From Anisus vortex (Eukaryota; Mollusca; Gastropoda; Planorbidae), in assembly GCA_949126835.1 (NCBI GenBank), contig OX421503.1, forward strand, positions 6,783,457 to 6,847,456: DNA of 64,000 nucleotides, written 5' to 3'. Of this stretch, positions 23,682 to 33,719 are shown in pieces. The notes below the pieces were generated by a model that did not search any database, was not told the origin of the DNA, and saw only the letters and a program-made list of their open reading frames with translations. Position 1 is the stretch's first letter. The number at the start of each line of letters is the position of its first letter. The position numbers and the translations under genes are program-made.

Positions 23682-23970
23682 GCATCTTACCGTGTTGCAT
23701 AATGGTTCGATTTTCTGCAATACCTAAGGAATTAAAAAAATATGTGTGTGTGTGTCTTTTAATTTAAAAGGATCATAAATTAGCTTATCATAATATATAT
23801 AAATAATGACTTGTTCTATCCCTTGATACGTCATCTTACCATGTTGCCTAACTGTAACATTTTCTGCAATACCTAGGGAATTAAAAAAAAATGTGTATGT
23901 GAGTGTTTTAATTTATAAGTATTATAAATTAGCTTATCATAATAAATATAAATAATAACGTGTACTATTG
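23682..23970 (+). repeat. Diverged tandem duplication, about 150-bp unit
   Basis: Blocks CATCTTACC-TGTTGC, TTTTCTGCAATACCTA-GGAATTAAAAAAA and TAAATTAGCTTATCATAATA occur in order starting at 23682 and again at 23832. Confidence 0.75.
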
Positions 23971-24117
23971 GATTGTGCTGCATCTGAGAGGCCGGCTGAT
24001 CCTGCGGTTAGTTCACCGGACTGTCAACCATCACGTCACAGGTGCTATCCCTGCCGACGAACGATACCTGCAGCCCCGCAGGAGTTTTGGGACGTAATAA
24101 AACTTTATCTAGAAGCA

Positions 24118-24372
24118 ACGTGGGGCTCGGTGGTCGTGTGGCAGAGCGTTCGACAGGCGTACCGAAGGTCCGGGGTTCGAAATTAGGATTTTTAACCAGG
24201 TCAGGAGGGTGTCCCTTATTCTATTCAGATCTGATGGGTACCTGATCAGAGTTGGGGTAAAGTATAGGCGGCTGTGCATAATGCTGGCCACACTATCACC
24301 TAGAATGCCGTGGCCACAGAAAATGGTAAACACTGCTTCACCGGCCCTATGGATCAATTTGGTCTGACGGGA
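24118..24372 (+). mobile_element. tRNA-derived SINE (family S1)
   Basis: The head has an A-box-like GGCTCGGTGGTCG (24124-24136) and a B-box-like GGGGTTCGAAATT (about 24172-24184). The body then has CTGATGGGTACCTGATCAG, GGGGTAAAGTATAGGCGG, GCTGGCCACACTATCACC, GTGGCCACAGAAAATGG, and the tail CACCGGCCCTATGGATCAAT. The same body is at 2395-2740. It looks like one of the widespread molluscan tRNA-SINEs, but I cannot assign the family by name. Confidence 0.72.
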
Positions 24373-24879
24373 TACTAGAAGGAACGTCTGTTAAACTTAT
24401 AAATCATCTGTTTATCACATTATACAAAATAAACATTACTTTTTTTTTGTTTTTTTTTTACAAAATGTATTCGATTATATTTCAACTTAATAGCAGTAAG
24501 TAGTTAGCCAATACTGTCGTGAGGTGAGATTTATTATAGCTTAATAGTTTAGTGCTTAGCAGTTAATGTTATGGACAATTATATTACCTATTCTTGTTAA
24601 AAATATTCTGAGTGCATAAAGTAGATTGGGAAAGCAGTGTATCTTTTAATAGTGGACAGATAAGTCAAAATTTCTACCGGAGTCTTGGCGGTATTTGGTA
24701 GAGTATGCCTTAAAGATTTCATTTCTTCAGCTAATTCTCGCCCGCATAATATATCGGTCAAATGGTCTGTTAATGACTCTCTTCGTTCCACATGCGCTGC
24801 CTCAGACGAATACTCGGGAATCTTTTGGAAGGACCGCAGAACAAACAACGAGGGATTGCAAGGTTTTCGCCTTCTCCTT

Positions 24880-25300
24880 CGCCTACGACGTCTCCGGTAG
24901 CTTGGTCATGTTTCCAGGATGGAGAATTGGCGAATCCTAAAAGACCTGTTATATGCTGAGCTCGCGGAAGGCAAGAGATCTACTTGCCGCCCACAACTCA
25001 GGTTCAAGGACGTCTGCAAGCGTGACTTAAAGGCTATAGATGTAGAGGTCGGAAACTGGGTGAACCTAGCTCAGAACAGAAGTAGTTGAAGAAGTACCCT
25101 ACACACCGGTACAAATGCTGCAGAGGGCAAACGTCGCCATATCGCACAGGCTAAAAGAGCAGCGAAGAAAAGTAACACAAATAGGATGCCTCTGACAAAC
25201 TCCAACGGTCCCGCTTTCAAGTGCCAGAGATGCGACAGAGCCTGTCTCTCAAAGAAAGATCTCCACGGACACAGCCAATTCTGCAGGGCTGGCCAAATCA
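24880..25300 (+). pseudogene. LINE remnant: C-terminal end of an endonuclease/RT polyprotein with a C2H2-like finger
   Basis: A single frame reads LGHVSRMENWRILKDLLYAE, GKRSTCRPQLRFKDVCKRDL, GNWVNLAQNRSS and, further on, FKCQRCDRACLSKKDLHGHS followed by QFC. This is the usual end of a large class of animal LINEs: an RWLGHV-RM block, a G-R-P-LR-KD--KRDL block, an S-DR--WR block, and a Cys2-His zinc motif. TAG at 24898-24900 and TGA at 25087-25089 each sit where the family has Trp. No RT or endonuclease domain remains upstream. Confidence 0.72.
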
Positions 25301-25996
25301 CAGAAGCGCAAATCGAATTGTCTTTCGTGACTATGGAGCCAATGATGATGATAGATACGTCCAAGATGTTCCCCCATTACTGGATCAAACTTTGCAAGTA
25401 ACTCTACTTGAACCAGGTAATTTCCATTACATGGCTCTCCAACTCTTCCAATGGACCCTATGAAAGCTAACTTGCGCTTTGCTAGAATGTACAATCGCAA
25501 CTAGACTTTCAAAAACTTAATTTCAGAATAAAGCATCTCCTGGTGAATCTTGTCAATGCCTGTTTGTTTTTTTTTAAACTTAATTTTGCTCCAGTTTCTC
25601 AGCAACTAGTCACGGCGTCTAAACGCCCATGCGATTTGTCATGTACTGCTAGCCATGTGGTACAGCTTTGCCACTGGTCAAATCCTTCATTTACAAAGGA
25701 TGGTTTACTTTTAATAATTTACACCTAGAATGCCCTCGGGCCCTATAAAAGTGAGGGGTTCACTGTGACCGCAGAGGTTCCAGTGGCCTTAAGACCGGCC
25801 CTGTGTACATTGTTAATTTTTCATGTATATTTACAAAATGTGAATATTTCTACCTTTGTTGAATTATCCAGTAATATAGCTATCGTTCTAATAGATGTAG
25901 GTAATGTACGACCATCTGGAGTTAAAGTATTATTATCCTTAGGTGTTTACGAATTAAACATATCGTCTTGTTTCTTTTATACTGCTTGTCTGTTCA
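25300..25996. other. Non-coding, no gene recognised
   Basis: Unassigned sequence between the LINE remnant and repeat R-c. The open frame at 25765-26001 has no recognisable content. I looked here for a further - strand exon of the Ig-like gene and found none that I would defend. Confidence 0.45.
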
Positions 25997-26130
25997 TTTA
26001 ACCCGCATCTTGCTGAGGTCTTGATTTTTCTTGATTTTTACATATGTTATAGAAAGTCATAGGGTAATACACGAATAAAATTGTATTTGTGAAATCGTTT
26101 ATTATTTCTCGATTTTAAATGTATACACAT
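25997..26130 (+). repeat. Dispersed repeat R-c, copy 1
   Basis: Shares TTTAACCC---TTGCTGAGGTCTT, TTCTTGATTTTTAC-TATGTTATAG, AAAGTCATA-GGTAATACAC and a GTGAA-T-TTATTATTTCT block with 42395-42545 (+) and 57385-57523 (-). Confidence 0.68.
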
Positions 26131-26281
26131 TATTTCATTTATATAACGACAATATGTGAACAAGTTAAGAAGCATGCACATTATTTCCTTTATACACTGA
26201 CAAATACGTAAAGCATCTTAAAAGTATCACTTTACTAAAACGACGGTTTGCGATGTAGTTGTGTTACAATGTTTTATGCAT

Positions 26282-27318
26282 TATTACAAGGCAATTTATT
26301 CACCATAATAAATTATGGATGAGACCTTCTATTTATATCACACAAGTATAATTATAATTTATAATGTTATTTTGGCTAGAGCCCCCATTCAATTTATGAA
26401 AATAATAGTTATAGTATTGTTATTGTTCGTGTGAGTATCCTTGTATTAGTGAAGATCTTATTATATCATTCTGAAGTTTATTTGTAGTTGTCTAGAGTAT
26501 TCCTGGTTCTTAGTATCCCCTGGCAATTCACATAGCGTAGTTTTAGAGTTTTCAGTTGATTTACTTCATGTATAATTATTTGTGTGGCTCATATTATACA
26601 GCAAGAACGTCGATGTTGAGTGGTAGTGTAGATTATTAATATAGTTGAATAAATATTACACATACACACATGTATATAACTTTGAAATATTGACGTTAAC
26701 CAAGTTGTGTAGAAAGCAACGATAAATTTGGTTTAATTTACAAAATCAATCCAGTAGGAATCCAAATAATATTATATACACAATCAAGAAATACACATAT
26801 TCCAATTAGTAATGAATATCCTCAATGAACATATAGCATTGTAGTTAATAGTAGAATAATAAATTTTCCATAATACAACTCAAATAGAAACGATACTCAG
26901 AGCGGAGAATATTTGATGTTACTAGATCGAATGTACGCCAAGAACTAAACTAAAAGTGTCGAGTCGCGTAGAAATATATCATGGGTCAATCGTTGGAAAA
27001 TCCAACCAGCCTAGTGACACGAGAATTTTAATCAAGCCTGCGTGCTGACTGCGTGATCATATTGTTTTTTATTAAGAACAAGCAATAATGCTCTAACAAA
27101 ATAAGGAGAGACCGGATGGCCTTGACACGCTGTAGGTGCGTGGGCAGTTCATGTTTTTATCGAGGTTAATAAAAAAACAATAATGCTCAAATTAGGTTAG
27201 GAAAAACCCGGGGAAAACCGTGAGCTGAGAAATATTTTATATCGTTTAAACGCAATTCGCTTAAATGATTTAGTTGGTTTATTAACATTACAATGTAGGG
27301 AATTTACGTTTCGTAACA
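26282..27318 (-). repeat. Element 1 3' LTR
   Basis: Same length as the 5' LTR (1,037 bp), with substitutions only. Examples are TTGGCTAG versus ACGGCTAG near its left edge and GTCGAGTCGCG versus GTCGAATCGCT near 26960. Confidence 0.88.
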
Positions 27319-28095
27319 GTCGCCCATACCAAAAGGAAAAGAACATTGCATACTAAACAATAGAAGTGTGCAATTTCTTTTAGAACCGCCTGCACTTAAC
27401 TTTAGTTCTAAACAATATACAAAAAAAAACCTGACTCCACCTGGGTAGTCCGTTAAATAAGACAAGTAAGGGAAATGATTTATTCTATTAAACCCTCATC
27501 ATATAGGATCTCAAGTTATCCTTAGACCATAACACATGTTCGCGTTATTCTAAAAATTATACTCTCTGAGATATCATTCCTTATAAACATCATCATCTTA
27601 TTTATAAGGTAAAAATCAACATAACTAATGTTATCATATTAAACAATTCAATCATTAATTAATTCAACTTAAATGAAATTAATATTTAAATAAACTTAAG
27701 AGTAAGAATTTAATCTTAAGTGTGTAAGCATGTGAAGTGTATGCACATTAATCTATTTTGGATTTTACATAATCACAACTATAGTTTGATTGTTTCAAAA
27801 TAAGGATGTACAATTCTGTTCATTCATTATCTTGCTAATAAAGAAAAATTATGTTCATAAATCCATAATATTTATGAGTAACTTATTAGGTTCTTTCTTT
27901 TTTTTTTCCTACAACAATAATAATATTTGTTTTAGCAAATGGAAATATTCATGGCATAAAATAAGGCATAAGATATTGCATAAAATAATCACAACATATT
28001 CATATATTTATGCATTTATATTTTAAATGATCCAATTCTCTTAGTTAGGATTATCAGAATATATACATGAAGTTATCTATCCCCTTATACATTTG
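27319..28095 (-). other. Element 1 3' untranslated region
   Basis: AT-rich sequence between the RNase H remnant and the 3' LTR. The open frame 27790-28026 (+) has no recognisable content. Confidence 0.6.
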
Positions 28096-28158
28096 TTACA
28101 TGCGCGATAGGGTGTCCGCGACGATGTTATCTTTTCCAGATAAGTGAGTTATTTTTAA
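28096..28158 (-). pseudogene. Element 1 RNase H C-terminal remnant
   Basis: Read one frame away from the pol ORF, this stretch gives LKITHLSGKDNIVADTLSRM and then TAA. The GKDN-VAD-LSR string is the standard end of Ty3/gypsy RNase H. Its position directly after the RT N-terminus shows an internal deletion of roughly the whole RT-RH region. It also shows that RT-RH lay downstream of integrase. Confidence 0.85.
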
Positions 28159-30418
28159 GTTGTATGGGATTAACCTTATACGGATGTTGTTTGACAGGTT
28201 TAACATTATCATCTTTTAAAACTACATCATGGGTAACCAAAGTTGTTTTGTTAGGAACATCACTAAACAAATTTACATGATCATAGATTAAACCCTTGAT
28301 AGAAGTCTGTTCACCTGAGTCTAGATGTGCCAGTTTATCATTGAGGTTTTTAAGTGCTTCAGTGTTTTGAAGTTTACTTTCTATGATTGTCTTTTTAAAT
28401 TTAGGCGGGGGTGTTTCAACAGTTTTGATAGCACTCACTGGCCTAATGTCAGTTTGTTCTTCCCTAACAACATAAGGTTTTAGCATGTTTATATGGCACA
28501 GTCTCTGTGTTTTCCTTCTATCAGGGGTTTTTACAAGGTATGTTACATCACTGATTTTATCTAAAACCTGATATGGTCCTGTATATTTTGCACTCAGGGG
28601 TTGTCCAGACAATTGGGTCAACATGAGGACTTTATCACCAGGATGGATACATCGGGATCTGGCCTTGACATCATAGTACCCTTTCATTCTTTTCTGAGCC
28701 TGCAAAAGATTATCTTTAACATGATTAAAAGCATGATAGATTCTATTGCTAAATTGTTCCACATAAGCTACGAGTCCAGTCTCTTCATCAGAATTTAACA
28801 AGGTTTCCTGCCACAGTTTTAGAGGTCCTCGAACTGAATGTCCAAACACTAACTCGAACGGACTGAATCCAAGAGATTCCTGCACAGTTTCTCTAGTCGC
28901 GAAAAGAGCGAATGGAATACCGCGATCCCAGTCTTCAGTGTTCTCAAAACAGTATGTGCGGAGCATGGTTTTCAGAGTCTGATGATATCTTTCTAGGGCA
29001 CCTTGGCTTTGCGGATGGTACGCAGTTGAAGTTGCATGTTGGATGCCTAGTTTCTTTAAGACCTGGTTAAACAGCTTTGATGTAAAGTTAGATCCTTGGT
29101 CTGACTGTATAGACTTTGGAAGACCGTATCTTGAACAAAATGCAATCAGTCCGTCAGATATCTTATCTGCGTTAATGGTGCGTAGCTGAATAGCTTCAGG
29201 GTATCTCGTGGCAGTGCACATTATAGTGAATAAGTACTGGTGTCCTGTCTTTGTTTTAGGCAAAGGACCTACACAGTCTATTAGCAAATGGCTAAATGGT
29301 TCTGCAGAGGCAGGTATTGGCTTTAGAGGTGCTACCGGTATAGTCTGGTTAGGTTTACCAACTATCTGGCATGTATTGCATGACTTGCAGTATTTTGTGA
29401 CGTCACGATGTAGTCCAGGCCAAAAGAAGTACGGAAGAATTCGACGGTAAGTCTTGTTCACTCCTAGATGACCAGCATATGGTGTGTCATGAGCCATGTG
29501 TAAGATGTCATTGCGATATATGGCTGGTACCACAATCTGACTTCCTTCTCTGCAATTGTCATTATCACATTTCACATCTCTCCATTTTTGCATTAATATT
29601 CCCTCCTTCAGAAAAAATCCATTTCCTTTAATTTCTGCCTCCTGTTCAGTTATCACCTTTTTCTTCAGGTGTTTAATTCCTGAATCTCTATTCTGTTCTA
29701 ATAGGAGTAATTGTCGAGGTGACAAATTACTTTCAGTAGTCTTGACTGAGGGACCACTCAAGATGTCAGCCAGGAAAGTTGCTTGTAGGTCAATTTCTGG
29801 TTCTATTTTTGACTTTGACATGGTTTCAACAGACTTTTGTTGTTGGGCCATACCTCTCGTGACGATGCATATAGGTTTGATAAAGCTCTCACTTTTATTA
29901 AGGTATTGTTTTTTCTTGGATATGGAATGCACCACATCTCCAGCAATATCATTTCCCAGTATTAAAGAAACGCCTTTAAACGGAAGTGATTTGTATACAC
30001 CCACAACTACATTTACAGTGAAGTACGCACTCTTCAGCTGTATTTGATGCGAAGGAACTTGTACATTTTTCCTTGATACACCTTGAATAGTAAGATCCTG
30101 TCCTGTATATGTCGATTGTGACGTAGGAACAGTATTCTCTAAAAGTAGTGAAACCTCAGCCCCTGTATCACGGAGTATTCTGATGTTCTTTTCACTAGTG
30201 ACACCATTTATTATGGATGACACGGTACCTTCTTCAATGAATGGTAAACAATTGCTTGGTGTCTCAGTATCGATGATATCTGTATCCAAGTTATTTTTGT
30301 AAGAGGTATGTTTAGTACTCATGGTGGTTCTATCTGATATAGACTCCTTGGAGCTCAGATTAGAATTAGAATTATTGAAAACCATTGTCTCTATTTCAGG
30401 AACTATTTCTGGTTTCAA
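28127..30418 (-). pseudogene. Element 1 pol: protease + integrase, then the first residues of RT
   Basis: Protease active site RDTGAE (D84-T-G). Integrase zinc domain HD-x5-GHLG ... CKSCNTC, then the D,D-35-E core: LLIDCVGPLPKTK, QSDQGSNFTS, GALERYHQTLK. The C-terminal GPY module is SAKYTGPYQVL. Integrase is followed, not preceded, by RT-like sequence: VNLFSDVPNKTTLVTHDV then VKQHPYKVNP, the N-terminal signature of Ty3/gypsy RTs. The frame stops at 28127 because a deletion joins RT residue 30 or so to the end of RNase H out of frame. Confidence 0.87.
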
Positions 30419-30475
30419 GTTTCCAAGATACGTGTGTTTTGTCAGGTTATCTGCATTAGCACTAGGTATCTCTGT

Positions 30476-31008
30476 TTAAGTTCTAACATCCTTCTTTACA
30501 TTTACATGAGTTCTTTGCTTTGGCATTGCTACATACGATAAGACAACATTCTTTTTATTCGGGTTCCCATTCAATATCCAGCACTTTTCCTTAGTATGTC
30601 CAATTCGTTTACAATGGCTACAGGTTGGCTTGGAATTTGTTGGACCTTCATTGCTCTGCTGATGTCTCTTTGATTGATAGGATTCATTTGGATTTATGGT
30701 TTTCTTTTCTACCTTCATATCTCGATTCTGGAATTTAGATTTATCTACTGTTGTAAATTTATTGCTGGAATGGATAATAACATATTCGTCTGCCATTACT
30801 GCTGCTGTTTCTACTTGTTCTACACCTTTGTCTGCTAAATGTATTCTTACATCACCTCTGATGTTATTGTTAAAGTCTTCCATTAGCATAAGATTAGCTA
30901 ATTTATCAAAGTCTTTGTTTACACCTTTGGATCGAATCCATCTTTCAAAATATTTCTTTTTCTGTCTTAGAAAATCAACATGGGATTGTTCCTGTTCTTT
31001 CTTAGACT
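30476..31008 (-). pseudogene. Element 1 gag, C-terminal capsid and nucleocapsid part
   Basis: After the frameshift, the frame carries the SCAN-like capsid helices (LMLMEDFNNNIRGDVRIHLA, AAVMADEYVIIH) and a zinc knuckle CSHCKRIGHTKEKC (C-x2-C-x4-H-x4-C). It ends at TAA 30476-30478. The next frame (from 30418) is in the same register, so only this stop separates gag from protease. In element 2 the two are continuous. Confidence 0.83.
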
Positions 31009-31784
31009 CACAAAAAAATTTTTCTATATTTTTCAGGTGTTAATGCATAACTTACCAGTACTCTATTCTTGATCAGTTCATAATCATACAATTCCTCTTC
31101 AGTAAGACTTAATACAACATCAAGTGCCTTTCCTTTGTTCAGAGCTGAGCGTAGGAGTATAGCTTTCTTGCCCTCGGGAAATTGATAGTCTCTAGCGTTT
31201 CTCTCGAAAATCATGAAGAACTCTTCCACCGAATTATCTTCAAAAACTGGAATATGTTTCTTAAACTTATACAGTTCTGCATCTGCTTCAGAGCTTGCAT
31301 TCGAATGATTTGACGTACGAGACCTTGCTATCTCAATTCTTTCTTGGCTTGCTATTTTCTCTCTTGCTATTTCTCTTTCCATCTCAATTCTCTGGCTTTC
31401 TCTCTCTCTTTCCATCTCAATTCTCTTGTTTTCTCTTTCCATCTCTAATTCCATCTTTCTTAACTCAAGTTTAAATTTCAATTCTTCACTTAAGTCACCA
31501 GTTGTATGCTTTACTCTTTGTTTTATAGGAAAAGGTAATTCATCATCTGATTCATCATTAATGTTATCATTAGCAGTAGTTTCTTCAATAATTAGTGTAC
31601 CTTGTTTTCTTAAACACTCAGTTACCTCTTGAAGTAATTTGGTTTTTGATGGCCTAGTTTCTGTGATAGAAATGCCCAATGATTTAGCCAATTCTTTTAA
31701 TTGTATCATTGACAATTTATTAAGCTGTTCTGAGGTTAGATCAAATATCTCTGGATCCAATGTAAGATTATTTGTGGCTTCCAT
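31008..31784 (-). pseudogene. Element 1 gag, N-terminal part
   Basis: Reads MEATNNLTLDPEIFDLTSEQ, then a long charged coiled coil of MEREN-KRIEMERERESQRIE type, then a capsid segment YKFKKHIPVFEDNSVEEFFM...LTPEKYRKIF. It aligns from end to end with residues 1-268 of element 2's polyprotein. The frame is lost in a T-run (A-run on +) at about 31010-31020; the homologous sequence continues in another frame as KKEQEQSHVDFLRQKKKYFE. Confidence 0.85.
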
Positions 31785-32188
31785 TTTATATTATTAAAAG
31801 TTACTGTAAATCTTGTTAATAATACAATAAAAGTGTCCAACTTACTTTCTGTCCTTTGAATAATTCACTACACCACACAGTTCAGATTTATCACAACAAG
31901 GTCATAAAAATAATACTTTCTTAAAGTTACTTTGTTTGATAAGGTAATACACAAGATAATTTTCCAGGCTGAATAGTTAAGTTTTCCGATTCTCAATAGC
32001 AATGTTCAATTCAATCACAATCTTTAGTAAATTGTATATTGTTCATATTTTCCAACACAATCCATCCAAGTTACGAGTATGTATTACGGCAGTTGTATAT
32101 AGTTTGTGTAAATAGTATAACGATTCTTGAAGTTGAAGTAAATCCTCTAACCGTTTGTTAGTAAATCACTGACGAGCAAAACCCGTTT
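31785..32188 (-). other. Element 1 leader between 5' LTR and gag
   Basis: About 400 bp without a long frame. The sequence next to the LTR (AAACGGGTTTTGCTCG on the - strand) does not show the usual TGG primer-binding start. Confidence 0.55.
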
Positions 32189-33225
32189 TATTACAAGGCA
32201 ATTTATTCACCATAATAAATTATGGATGAGACCTTCTATTTATATCACACAAGTATAATTATAATTTATAATGTTATTACGGCTAGAGCCCCCATTCAAT
32301 TTATGAAAATAATAGTTATAGTATTGTTATTTTTCGTGTGAGTATCCTTGTATTAGTGAAAATCTTATTATATCATTCTGAAGTTTATTTGTAGTTGTCT
32401 AGAGTATTCCTGGTTCTTAGTATCCCCTGGCAATTCACATAGCGTAGTTTTAGAGTTTTCAGTTGATTTACTTCATGTATAATTATTTGTGTGGCTCATA
32501 TTATACAGCAAGAACCTCGATGTTGAGTGGTAGTGTAGATTATTAATATAGTTGAATAAATATTACACATACACACATGTATATAACTTTGAAATATTGA
32601 CGTTAACCAAGTTGTGTAGAAAGCAACGATAAATTTGGTTTAATTTACAAAATCAATCCAGTAGGAATCCAAATAATATTATATACACAATCAAGAAATA
32701 CACATATTCCAATTAGTAATGAATATCCTCAATGAACATATAGCATTGTAGTTAATAGTAGAATAATAAATTTTCCATAATACAACTCAAATAGAAACGA
32801 TACTCAGAGCGGAGAATATTTGATGTTACTAGATCGAATGTACGCCAAGAACTAAACTAAAAGTGTCGAATCGCTTAGAAATATATCATGGGTCAATCGT
32901 TGGAAAATCCAACCAGCCTAGTGACACGAGAATTTTAATCAAGCCTGCGTGATGACTGCGTGATCAGATTGTTTTTTATTAAGAACAAGCAATAATGCTT
33001 TAACAAAATAAGGAGAGACCGGATGGCCTTGACACGCTGTAGGTGCGTGGGCAGTTCATGTTTTTATCGAGGTTAATAAAAAAACAATAATGCTCAAATT
33101 AGGTTAGGAAAAACCCGGGGAAAACCGTGAGCTGAGAAATATTTTATATCGTTTAAACGCAATTCGCTTAAAAGATTTAGTTGGTTTATTAACATTACAT
33201 TGTAGGGAATTTACGTTTCGTAACA
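32189..33225 (-). repeat. Element 1 5' LTR
   Basis: On the - strand it starts TGTTACGAAACGTAAATTCC at 33225 and ends CCTTGTAATA at 32189. The terminal TA (not CA) is shared with the other LTR and fits the GCAT duplication, so the non-canonical end seems real. No convincing tRNA primer-binding site follows it. Confidence 0.88.
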
Positions 33226-33449
33226 GCATCCATTGCTAAAGTGAAGGTTTTCTTTACAAAATTAATGTAAGGTAGCCCTAAGGATTTAAACTTAATTCGT
33301 TGCTACTTTATTACATAAGCATAATTTTTTAAAAGAAATTCCAACGCTCTGATATTTATAGTAAAATCTTTTAGAGATTTTGTTGAGTGCATGGTCATAA
33401 TGTAAGTACTCACTAAAATAATTTCAATGTAATACACAATCAAACTTAC

Positions 33450-33719
33450 CATTCAAAACACAGATATATGTAGCGTTTCTTCGACAACCACTTGTTTCTT
33501 GATAGGAAACTGTAAACTTGTTCATTGAGCTGATGTAGGTGATTTTGTGGTTTAGACACACAGTTGTTGACACAGTGGGTGAGCCAGTGTATGAGACAGT
33601 CAAAGTGTGGTTAAGTAAACCGAAGACGCACCAGACCAAATCAATAGTATCTTTTGGTTGAATAGAACATTGATTGACGTCCAGTGGTATTTCGTTAGCC
33701 TCCAATTGAAATGACAAGA
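33450..33719 (-). CDS. Ig-like modular gene, A exon of triplet 3 (last recognised)
   Basis: 270 bp, phase 1-1. Reads LSFQLEANEIPLDVNQCSI, TIDLVWCVFGLLNHTLTVSY, NKFTVSYQETSGCRRNATYI and CVLN; donor GTAAGT. At least one more exon must follow to the left. LTR element 1 begins only 221 bp past this exon. Confidence 0.78.

Larger units (their letters stand above)
26282..33225 (-). mobile_element. LTR retrotransposon 1 (Ty3/gypsy class, Gmr1-like domain order), RT-RH deleted
   Basis: Two 1,037-bp LTRs, in direct orientation, bracket gag, protease and integrase on the - strand, with GCAT target duplications at 26278-26281 and 33226-33229. By eye the LTRs differ at about 12 sites (about 1.2%), so the insertion is moderately old. 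Damage in coding order: a frameshift near 31010, an in-frame TAA at 30476-30478, and loss of nearly all RT-RNase H near 28130-28160. It lies left of (downstream of) the last recognised exon of the Ig-like gene, on the same strand. Confidence 0.9.

Noticed and set aside
24597..24848. Minus-strand open frame of 83 codons next to the LINE remnant
   Set aside because: It overlaps likely LINE-derived sequence on the other strand and has no recognisable domain or splice partner.
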